Of a stretch of 64,000 nt of DNA, positions 35,490 to 44,100 are shown piece by piece. The stretch is from Gillisia hiemivivida (lineage in GTDB: Bacteria; Bacteroidota; Bacteroidia; Flavobacteriales; Flavobacteriaceae), in NCBI RefSeq assembly GCF_007997295.1, contig NZ_VORY01000001.1:434001-498000 (forward strand), given 5' to 3'. The position numbers and the translations under genes are program-made. How positions within the stretch are numbered: the first letter of the stretch is position 1; every line of letters begins with the position of its first letter. A model generated the notes under the pieces. It had not been told where the DNA came from, made no database searches, and worked only from the letters and a program-made list of their open reading frames with translations.

Positions 35490-36250
35490 TAGATTTCTCA
35501 ATCGCGAAAGTGCTCCTTCGAAATGACAATTTGTTGAGCTTGATATTTCCAGTTTGTCATCTCGACCGCAGGGAGAGATCTCAATGAAACAAGATATTTA
35601 TATTAAAGCAGAGATTTCTCAGTAGCGAAAATGCTCCTTCGAAATGACAGTTGTTTGAGGCAGATTTTTCTAATTTGTCATCTCGACCATCGGGAGAGAT
35701 CTCAATAGCACAGATTGTCTCCAGAAAAGAAGAGATTTCTCAGTCGCGAAACTGCTCTTTCGAAATGACATTTTGATGGTTTTTTTTAGGAATGTCATCT
35801 CGAGCCTAGGGAGAGATCTCAAAGGAATTGGATGTTTATATAAAGAAGAGATTTCTCAGTCGCGAAAATGCTCCTTCGAAATGACAGTTGTTTGAGGCAG
35901 ATTTTTCTAATTTGTCATCTCGAGCATCGGGAGAGATCTCAATAGCACAGATTGTCTCCAGAAAAGAAGAGATTTCTCAGTCGCGAAAATGCTCCTTCGA
36001 AATGACAGTTGTTTGAGGCAGATTTTTCTAATTTGTCATCTCGAGCATCGGGAGAGATCTCAATAGCACAGATTGTCTCCAGAAAAGAAGAGATTTCTCA
36101 GTCGCTAAAATGCTCTTTCGAAATGACAATTTGTTTAGCGAGATATTTCTAGTTTGTCATCTCGACCATGGGGAGAGATCTCAATGAAACTGGATGCAAA
36201 AAGTAATGCAGAGATTTCTCAGTCGCGAAAATGCTCCTTCGAAAAGACAT
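35490..36250. repeat. Tandem array, ~121-bp period, of paired inverted motifs
   Basis: Seven copies of motif A (GAGATTTCTCAGTCGCG ... TTCGAAATGACA) start at 35490, 35611, 35732, 35848, 35969, 36090 and 36211. They alternate with six copies of motif B (TGTCATCTCGA ... GGGAGAGATCTC). B is roughly the reverse complement of A, so each A-B pair could form a stem-loop. Units at 35611, 35848, 35969 and 36090 are nearly identical including the spacers; the unit at 35732 has a shorter, diverged spacer. No coding frame. It resembles dispersed flavobacterial intergenic palindromes that have expanded in tandem. Confidence 0.9.
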
Positions 36251-36265
36251 TTATAATAATATTAG

Positions 36266-36366
36266 AAATCCTGCGAGGGATAGCAGCGGTAGCTCTTAAT
36301 TGCTTTTGCAATTGGGACTATAGCGAATAGCCCGACCGCCACGCTTTTTGGCTTGGCGGACGCAGC
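36266..36366. repeat. Structured intergenic element
   Basis: A ~100-bp stretch with the boxes CCTGCGAGGGATAGCAGCGG, AATTGCttttGCAATT, ACTATAGCGAATAGCCCG and a terminal hairpin CCGCCACGC...GGCTTGGCGG. I recognise this as a dispersed element of flavobacterial genomes. It might be a structured RNA (the named Flavo-1 motif is one possibility I cannot confirm). Confidence 0.5.
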
Positions 36367-36374
36367 CAAAGAAA

Positions 36375-36399
36375 AAGGGCCAACATCACTGCGGCCCTT
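36375..36399 (-). terminator. Terminator of the M13 peptidase gene
   Basis: A 7-bp GC-rich stem (AAGGGCC / GGCCCTT) lies 22 bp after the stop of the minus-strand gene, followed on that strand by TTTTTC. Confidence 0.75.
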
Positions 36400-36420
36400 C
36401 TCTAATTCTAACTCAAAATC

Positions 36421-38493
36421 TTACCAGATCTTCACTCTGTTCTCTGGTTTCACATACATTTTATCACCTTCCGTAATTTCGAAAGCTTCGTAAAACGCAT
36501 CTATATTTTGTAATGGCACATAAGCACGATACATTCCAGGAGAATGCGGATCGGTTTTAATTCTATTTCTTAAAGCTTCATCTCTCATTTTGGTGCGCCA
36601 TACGGTTGCCCAAGAAAGGAAGAAACGTTGCTCTGGTGAGAACCCATCTATTTCGCCAGGGTTTCCATGTTCTTTCAAATGTATTTGCAACCCATCGTAA
36701 GCAGCATTTACACCACCAAGATCTCCAATATTTTCACCTAAAGTGAACTTACCGTTTATGTAAACACTGTCTAAAACTTCAATAGCACTGTATTGCTCTG
36801 CTAAAGCTCCTCCAAGACCTTCAAAAGACTCTAGGTCTTTATCGCTCCACCAGTTGTTTAAGTTTCCTTCAGCATCAAAACGAGAACCGCTATCATCGAA
36901 TCCGTGAGAGATCTCATGACCTATCACCGCACCAATTCCACCATAATTTACAGCAGCATCTGCTTTGTAATCGTAGAAAGGTGGTTGTAGAATCGCTGCA
37001 GGAAATACGATCTCGTTGTAGCTTGGATTGTAGTAAGCATTTACAATTTGAGGTGCCATAAACCATTCGGTCTTATCTACTGGCTCTCCTAATTTTGCCA
37101 TGTCTTCTTTTACATTCCATTTGGAGGCATTCATCATATTTTGGAAATAAGATCCATTAGCATCTTTAGGAGAAGAGATCTCCAATTGGCTATAATCTTT
37201 CCACTCATCTGGATATCCAACTTTAATGGTAGTAGATGCTAATTTTTCTTTAGCTTTTGTTTTAGTGCTGTCGCTCATCCAAGTAAGATTGTCTATTCTT
37301 CCTTCGTAAGCTTTAATGATGTTAGCGATCATTTCCTGAGCCTTTTTCTTAGCTTCTGGCGGAAAGTTCTCTTCTACATATAACTTTCCTAGAGCCTCTC
37401 CTAGAGTCCCGTTTACAGTTTGTAAGGCACGTTCTTTAAGTGCACGTTGCTCTTTAGCTCCTTGAAGCGTTTTGCTGTAAAAATCCCAGTTGGTTTGTTC
37501 TATTTCCATGCTTAAAACAGAAGAAGCATCATTCAATAAATTCCAACGTAAATATGTTTTCCAGTCCGCAACCTTGTTAGCCATAAATGTTTTTTGCAAA
37601 GCATCCATGTATTTAGGCTGAGATACAATTACCGTATCTATTTTAGAAGCTCCAATTTCGTCGAAATATTTTTTCCAGTTGATTGCAGAAACTTGATTTT
37701 GCAATTGTGCTACAGCCATTGGATTGTAGGTTTTTCTCGCATCTCTACGATCTACCTTATCCATTTGTGGCGTTGCCAAACTTGTTTCGAAAGCCAGAAT
37801 TGTTTCTGCACTTTTAGAAGCTTCCTCTTCAGAATCTCCTAAATATTGCAACATTCTGGTGATATGCTTCTTGTATTTCTCTCGGGTTTCCTGAGAGTTG
37901 GAATCGTCCATTATATAATAATCTCTATCTGGTAATCCTAATCCAGAAGGATAGATATATGCAGCATTGGAATTACTATCCTTAGCATCTGCACGCACTG
38001 TGAATCCGAAAAATCCGGCTCCCCCGTATTGTTGCATTTCGGTTAAGAATGCCTGTAAGTCTTCTTTGTTTTGGATCGCTGCTATTTTGTCTAGATATGG
38101 TGTTAAAGGTGTTACTCCTTTTTTATTTCTAGCAACAGTGTCCATGATGCTTTGGTATAAAAACACCGCTTTTGCTTGGTCACTCTTGGCGTCTAAATCC
38201 TTGTTATTTGACGCTTTTTCTAGTAAAGCAAGTGCATCCTCATCGGTATTTTTTCTTAGTTCATTAAAACTACCCCAAGTTGTGTATTCATCTGGGATCT
38301 CTGTAGAATCTGCCCATGTACCGTTTACATATCTAAAGAAATCTTCTCTAGGACTCACTGTAGTATCCATAAAAGCTAAATTAATCCCGTGGGATTCTTC
38401 TTTAGCATCCATTTTTTTATCGTCGCTTTTACATCCGGTTACTACCGTTGCTGCAAGGGCAGATAAAATAAACGCATTTGTTATTTTTTTCAT
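36421..38493 (-). CDS. pepO: M13 family metallopeptidase (PepO/neprilysin-like), lipoprotein
   Basis: 690 residues with signal MKKITNAFILSALAATVVTGC (lipobox Cys21). N-terminal M13 domain about 40-430. The catalytic domain carries VIGHEISHGFDD (zinc ligands H526, H530, base E527), the substrate-binding NAYYNP motif near 486 and ENIGDLGG, which supplies the third ligand and the Asp that supports it. It ends KIW; family members end in CxxW or similar, and here only the Trp is kept. Endopeptidase of short peptides in the periplasm or at the surface. Confidence 0.93.
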   Translation of the reverse strand: MKKITNAFILSALAATVVTGCKSDDKKMDAKEESHGINLAFMDTTVSPREDFFRYVNGTWADSTEIPDEYTTWGSFNELRKNTDEDALALLEKASNNKDLDAKSDQAKAVFLYQSIMDTVARNKKGVTPLTPYLDKIAAIQNKEDLQAFLTEMQQYGGAGFFGFTVRADAKDSNSNAAYIYPSGLGLPDRDYYIMDDSNSQETREKYKKHITRMLQYLGDSEEEASKSAETILAFETSLATPQMDKVDRRDARKTYNPMAVAQLQNQVSAINWKKYFDEIGASKIDTVIVSQPKYMDALQKTFMANKVADWKTYLRWNLLNDASSVLSMEIEQTNWDFYSKTLQGAKEQRALKERALQTVNGTLGEALGKLYVEENFPPEAKKKAQEMIANIIKAYEGRIDNLTWMSDSTKTKAKEKLASTTIKVGYPDEWKDYSQLEISSPKDANGSYFQNMMNASKWNVKEDMAKLGEPVDKTEWFMAPQIVNAYYNPSYNEIVFPAAILQPPFYDYKADAAVNYGGIGAVIGHEISHGFDDSGSRFDAEGNLNNWWSDKDLESFEGLGGALAEQYSAIEVLDSVYINGKFTLGENIGDLGGVNAAYDGLQIHLKEHGNPGEIDGFSPEQRFFLSWATVWRTKMRDEALRNRIKTDPHSPGMYRAYVPLQNIDAFYEAFEITEGDKMYVKPENRVKIW

Positions 38494-38923
38494 CTAAAAG
38501 AATAAGTTTAAAATTTCACGCTAAAATACTAAAAAGTAACAGATTACAAATGATTATTTGGAATTGGAAATTTTGGGGTTTTTAAGAGCTAAAATTGAAG
38601 GTGTTTTCAATACAGTTCTACTTTGAGCTCAACAAGATATTATATTCTTTCAATAGAATTCTTCCATCTTTTTCTGAAGCTTATAAAATTACTGCAGACT
38701 ATGATCATAAATTAAAGAGATGCTGAAAACATCATTGTCTTCAAAATTTAAAATCTCATGTAAAGCACTTTAAAACACGTTATATAATTAGTAGGATTGA
38801 AAGCATGTTTAAGGATAAAAGTTATAAGGAATTTGGTAATAGATTTTGACTTGTTAGCAAATATTTGCTTTATACCATCGGCAAGTTCATTCTTGTAATC
38901 AATAGTATTTATGTAATTTATTA
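38494..38923. other. Intergenic region, nothing recognised
   Basis: AT-rich spacer between the M13 peptidase start and the DUF559 cassette. I see no frame, strong hairpin or promoter box. Confidence 0.5.
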
Positions 38924-38945
38924 TAACCCCTACCCCTAAAGGGGA
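38924..38945. repeat. Inverted repeat, left flank of DUF559 gene
   Basis: TAACCCC, then ACCCCTAAAGGGGA, forms a near-perfect inverted repeat with 39358-39380 across the gene. It also contains its own small palindrome (CCCCTaaAGGGG). Confidence 0.8.
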
Positions 38946-38979
38946 GTTTACCAGCTATTCTTATAACTATCTTTCTGAT

Positions 38980-39357
38980 ATGAAAAATTTAAACTATTCA
39001 GGAATGCATTACGGAGCAACACCACAGATATTCCATAATGCTAGGATTTTACGATATAGAGAAACACAAGAAGAAAAGATATTATGGGAATATCTAAAAG
39101 GAAAACCTCAAGGAGTTAAATTTATAAGACAACACCCATGCGGCATTTATATATTGGACTTCTATTGTCATATATTGAAGCTATCCATTGAAATAGACGG
39201 TGGATATCATTTAAAAAAAGAACAAATTGAGAGTGATAATGTGCGAACAAAATTTCTTCAGGAATGCGGGGTTAAAGAGCTTCGGTTTACAAATGAACAG
39301 GTTAATAATCAGATGACTGAAATTTTTAAAAAAATAATATTAGAGATGGAATCTTAA
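38980..39357 (+). CDS. DUF559 endonuclease-domain protein (Vsr/restriction-like fold)
   Basis: 125 residues. After NARILRYRETQEEKILWEYL come RQHPCGIYILDFYCHILKLSIEIDGGYH (about residues 49-76), LKKEQIESDNVRTKFLQECG and a C-terminal LRFTNEQV. The D-x-E-x-D/E pattern in DFYC...IEIDG is the PD-(D/E)XK-like core of the DUF559 family. Small stand-alone DUF559 genes are common in Bacteroidota and of unknown role. It lies between inverted repeats whose right arm abuts the stop codon. Confidence 0.82.
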   Translation: MKNLNYSGMHYGATPQIFHNARILRYRETQEEKILWEYLKGKPQGVKFIRQHPCGIYILDFYCHILKLSIEIDGGYHLKKEQIESDNVRTKFLQECGVKELRFTNEQVNNQMTEIFKKIILEMES

Positions 39358-39380
39358 TCCCCTTTAGGGGTTGGGGGTTA
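39358..39380. repeat. Inverted repeat, right flank of DUF559 gene
   Basis: TCCCCTTTAGGGGT, then TGGGGGTTA, starts at the base after the DUF559 stop. Reverse-complemented it matches 38924-38945 with about two differences. Confidence 0.8.
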
Positions 39381-39663
39381 CCAATGAATTAAATAATTAA
39401 ATTCTTCCGACCTATCGGCCAAAGAATGCTCACTAAAAACTCCTATCACTGAAATTGAGCAAATCCTCTGGGAGAACCCCGAGCCATCTACCTCATTCCC
39501 AAACCTTGTTAAAATAATAACCCCCTTTGTTTAAAAGATCTAAATATTTAAAAATTAATTGATTAGCTTTATATACCTCATTACAAATAGCCTACGCAGG
39601 ATGCATTTTTACAGCCCCCGTTAAAATGCAAAAGATTCATTTTGTTAAAAATGTTTTGTAAAA
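39381..39663. other. Spacer upstream of the signalling cluster
   Basis: AT-rich, no gene. A partial CCCCCTTTG stretch at about 39518 resembles part of the flanking repeat. Probable site of the cluster promoter, but no convincing TAnnTTTG box was found. Confidence 0.4.
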
Positions 39664-40129
39664 ATGAGATCAAAATCAATAAAAGGGAAATCAACAGCAG
39701 AAATTGAAACCGCTTTGGTTCAAAGTATGTCAGATGGATTTAAGCCAAGCCTAGCCATCGTTTTCTGCTCAAAAAGCCTAGATATAAACACATTACGCGC
39801 ATTACCCGATTCTAAAATCATTAAAATTTTTGGAGCCAACACCAATGGTGAATTTAGAGATGAAGAAACCGAAAAGGGCACGGCCGACATTCTTTTGCTC
39901 GATATGAAAAAAGAATATTTTCAGCTTTATTTTGAGGAATATCCAAGTAAAAACTACCCTGAAGTCGCTACTCACTATGATATCTGAAGAATTGGAACGT
40001 GTTAAAGGAGTTTGGGATGAACCCATAATAGGGTTTTTTAGCTATGGAGAATTTGGAAAATTGAAAAACAGAATACACGAATTTCATAATAACACCAATT
40101 GTGTTGAAGCATTGAAAGAAAAAGTATGA
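39664..40129 (+). pseudogene. FIST sensor-domain protein, internally deleted remnant
   Basis: The first 107 codons (39664-39987) start MRSKSIKGKSTAEIETALVQ and read like the N-terminus of a FIST domain, a sensory fold of two parts (FIST-N and FIST-C, about 380 residues in all). A second frame, from about 39965 to 40129, carries the C-terminal end of FIST-C (EPIIGFFSYGEFGK ... HEFHNNT). The two pieces meet at about 39965-39975 with a frameshift, so roughly 220-250 codons are missing. The final stop overlaps the kinase start (ATGA), showing that the kinase was translationally coupled to a FIST sensor. Confidence 0.75.
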
Positions 40130-41166
40130 ACCAAAATTTACAAACCATATTAGATTTTATTGAAATGGAAACAAATTTATCTATGGAAGAAAAAACAGCT
40201 TTAAATAAAGCAGTAAAAGAGGCAGACAAAGCCTTGATTATTTCAGAATTTAAGCTGGAACGTACAGAAAGAGTTAAACGTACCACTGCTATTTTATTGG
40301 AAGAGACCATTCAAGAACTGGAGCAAAAGCGTAGAGCTATTGAAGAAAAAAATCAAGAATTAAGCAAGTCCCTTAAAGAATTAAAAACGGCTAAAGCGCA
40401 ATTGATTCATTCTGAAAAAATGGCAAGTTTGGGTGAACTTACAGCTGGGATTGCACATGAAATAAAGAATCCATTGAACTTTGTGAATAATTTTAGTGAA
40501 GTAAGTAAAGAACTTTTAGAAGAATTAAAAGAAGAAATAGTTAACAAAAACTATGAGGAAGTAAAAGAAATAGCAAACGACGTCATTGAAAATCTTGAGA
40601 AAATCCTGCACCATGGTAAACGAGCTGATAGCATTGTAAAAGGAATGTTGCAACAAAGCCGAAGCAGCTCTGGCGTTAAAGAATTGACAGATATTAATGT
40701 TTTAGTCGATGAATATTTACGTCTCGCCTTTCATGGTTTACGTGCCAAAGACAAAGCCTTCAATTCTACCTTGGAATCCGACTTTGACGATTCTATTGGA
40801 AAAATCGAAATCGTTCCACAAGACATAGGTAGAGTTATTTTGAACTTGATTACCAATGCATTTTATGCGGTAAATGAGAAAAAGCTGAAATCAACAGATG
40901 CTTATCAACCAACAGTTTCGGTAAGTACCTTAAAGAAAGATGGAGGCATCGAAATAAAAGTAAGTGACAATGGCAATGGTATTTCAAAAAAAGTACGGGA
41001 CAAAATGTTTCAGCCTTTTTTCACCACAAAACCTACAGGAAAAGGCACAGGTTTAGGTTTGAGTTTGAGTTATGATATAATTAAAAATCATGGTGGTGAG
41101 TTGAAGGTCAAAACAGTAGGTGGAAAGGGAACCACATTTACTATCCATATTCCAGTCAAAAGCTAA
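40126..41166 (+). CDS. Soluble sensor histidine kinase
   Basis: 346 residues, no membrane helix. N-terminal helices and a coiled coil (about 55-95) lead to HisKA with H111 in GIAHEIKNPLNF. The HATPase domain has N box NLITNAFYAVNE, G1 DNGNGI and G2 GTGLGLSLSYDII. It begins inside the stop of the FIST remnant and probably received its input from that protein. Its HisKA-HATPase part is closely similar to those of the next two kinases, so the three arose by duplication. Confidence 0.9.
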   Translation: MNQNLQTILDFIEMETNLSMEEKTALNKAVKEADKALIISEFKLERTERVKRTTAILLEETIQELEQKRRAIEEKNQELSKSLKELKTAKAQLIHSEKMASLGELTAGIAHEIKNPLNFVNNFSEVSKELLEELKEEIVNKNYEEVKEIANDVIENLEKILHHGKRADSIVKGMLQQSRSSSGVKELTDINVLVDEYLRLAFHGLRAKDKAFNSTLESDFDDSIGKIEIVPQDIGRVILNLITNAFYAVNEKKLKSTDAYQPTVSVSTLKKDGGIEIKVSDNGNGISKKVRDKMFQPFFTTKPTGKGTGLGLSLSYDIIKNHGGELKVKTVGGKGTTFTIHIPVKS

Positions 41167-41169
41167 ATC

Positions 41170-44100
41170 ATGAAACTCACCAAAAAAATAGAAACAGAAG
41201 TTCTGAAAGTGTATGACACTTGGCTGCACAGTTACTTAAATGGTGATGTAGAAACTTACGATTTTTATTTTGATGACGATTATCACTTTATTGGCTCTAC
41301 CAAGAACGAAGAGTTTTTAAACCGAAAAGGCACCACTAATTTCTTTAAAGCGACTGCAAACCAGTTAGCTGGAAAAACCCAACTAAGAAATGAAACCAAA
41401 ATAATTGAGAAGTTTGAAGAGCTTGTGTTTATTACTCATTTGTTTGATGCTTGGTTTTTAAATGGAGCAGACTGGTCTTATTATGGACGATTTCGATTTA
41501 CAAATGCATTAAAAAACAACAAAGAAGGTTGGCGATTTATCTATCAACATTTCTCTACAACAGACAGTAAAGCACAAGAAGGAGAAACCATAGGCTTTGA
41601 CCAAATAAGTGCTGAAAATCTTCAACTAAGACAAGCTGTAAAAAGGCGAACCACAGAACTAGAGCAAAAAAATCGAGAATTAGAGGTTGAAACAGCATTG
41701 GAGCGGGTGAGAGCGGTTGCAATGAGTATGTATACTAGTAAAGGCATTACTAATTCTGTTAACGCTGTGTTCAAGGAATTGGAGAAATTGGGATTGGATA
41801 CTATTCGTTGCGGAATTGGCATATTCGATGATGAAACCAACAAGGTAAACGTATGGACAGCTTCATCTGATGAATCCGAAAAAATCGCTAATTTATCTGG
41901 AGATGAGAATTTAGAAGGACATCCGCTCTTGGAGCTAATTTATGATCATTGGCTACTTCAAAAGGATTTATCTTATATATTAAAAGACAAGGATCTTATA
42001 GATTACTATAAGAAAACTTCAAAATCAAACTTTCCCGTTGAAGCTCCAGATTTAAATAAAAACATAGAAACTCAGTATTATCATTGTACGATGTTCCCCG
42101 CCGGCGGTCTTTTTGCATTTAGGGAGACAGGATTTTCTGAAGAAGTTAAATACTTGATGAAGCGTTTTTCTGAGGTTTTTCATCTCTCATTTATTCGCCA
42201 TCAAGATCTCAAAAAAGCAGAAATACAGGTAAGAGAAACAAATATTGAATTGGCATTAGAAAGGGTTCGTGCAAGAACCATGAGTATGCAAAGAAGTGAT
42301 GAGTTAACGGATACTTCTATGCTCCTATTTCAACAAATTGAAGAATTAGGGATAAATTCCTTTGCCTGTGGTTTTAATATCTGGGACGATGATAAAAAAG
42401 CTGCTACTGCGTGGATGGCAAGTAAAGATAGACTTCAACCTCCATTTAAAACGAATTCTTCTGAGGACGTTTATGTTCTTTTTCACGAAGCAGAAAAAAG
42501 AGGCGAATCTTTATTTATTCTTGAACAGAAAGGTAAAGAACTAGAAGAACATTATAAGTATTTGGTAACTATTCCAGAAGTAAAGAAATTAAGTGAAGCT
42601 GGTCTTTCTTTCCCTACTTTTCAAATTATTCATTGTGCCTATTTTTCGAAGGGTTACCTCATGTTTATTACTTTAGAACCTGTTCCAGATGCGCATGACA
42701 TATTCAAACGATTCGCGAGAGTTTTTGAACAAACCTACACCCGTTTTCTCGACCTTCAAAAAGTAGAAGCACAAGCAAGGGAAGCAAAGATAGAAGCTGC
42801 CCTAGAGAGAGTTAGAGCAAAGGGTATGGAAATGCGTAATACATTTGAACTTCAGGAGGTTGTGAACACACTTGCTCAGCAATTCCATAGCATGAAAATG
42901 GATATAACTGGAGTTTTTATAGCCATTGCTAATCAAGAAATTGATAAAGAATTCACATTTTGGGGATCTTCAGGCGTAGCTGAAACTTATCTAAAAAAAG
43001 CAACAATTCCTTTTCTAGATCGGCCTATTTATACTGTTTTGGCAAAAGCGATTAAAACAAACAAGGGATTTTTTACTGAAGAATACACAAGAGAGGAAAA
43101 AATAGAATTCTTTAAACACATGTTTAAACATCCTCCGTTCAATTCATCTACTTCTGAATGGAAAGAGCAGGTATTGACTCGTGAAGGTGATTATACTAGA
43201 TCTGTTTTTGTATCTCATTACACAACAATATTTGTCGTTAACCATAACGGGAGAAAATTATCTGATTCGGATAATGAAATTTTGAAGCGCTTCGGAAAAA
43301 TTTTTGAACAGAGTTATATAAGATTTCTCGATCTTCAAAAAGCAGAAGCACAGGCAAGAGAAGCACATATTGAAACTGCTTTGGAAAAAGTGCGAAGTCG
43401 TTCCATGGGAATGCAAGAAAGTGAAGAGCTTAAAGAGGTCATCCAGGTTGTCTATGATCAATTCGTTACATTAAATATTTACATTGAGCATACAGGTTTT
43501 ATTTTGGATTATAAGGAAAGGGAGGATATGCATATTTGGCTCGCCGATCTGCACGAGGTCCCTACCGAGGTAAGCTTTCCTTATTTTGATACTGCCCATT
43601 GGAATAGTTTTATTGAAGCTAAAGAAAAAGGAATGGATTTCTTTGTCAATCATTTAACTTTTGAAGAAAAAAATAAATTTTATAATCAACTTTTTAAGCT
43701 TATTCCTGGTGTGCCAAAGGAAACAATCAACTATTATCTCAGTTGTCCAGGCCTTGCGATTTCAACTGTTTTATTGGACAATATTGGCCTATATATCGAG
43801 AACTTTAAGGGTATTCCTTATACAGATGAAGAAAACAGCATTCTCATGCGCTTTGGAAAGGTGTTCCAACAAACCTACACACGGTTCCTAGATCTTCAAA
43901 AAGCAGAGGAACAAGCCAGAGAAGCTCAGATAGAAGTTGCCTTGGAGAGAGTTAGGGCCAAAGCAATGGCCATGCACAGCAGTAAGGATATATCGGGGGC
44001 AACAGTTGTTGTTTTTAATGAATTGGGCAAATTGGGAATAGATTTTGAGCGATGTGGGATCGCTATTTTTAACGATACCCCTGTAATAGAAGTCTGGTCA

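Noticed and set aside
35490-36250. CRISPR-like array
   Set aside because: The period is ~121 bp, the 'spacers' are themselves repeated, motifs alternate in inverted sense, and no cas genes are nearby.
39932-40129. Small gene of 65 codons before the kinase
   Set aside because: Its C-terminal 50 codons are the end of a FIST domain; it is part of the deleted FIST gene.
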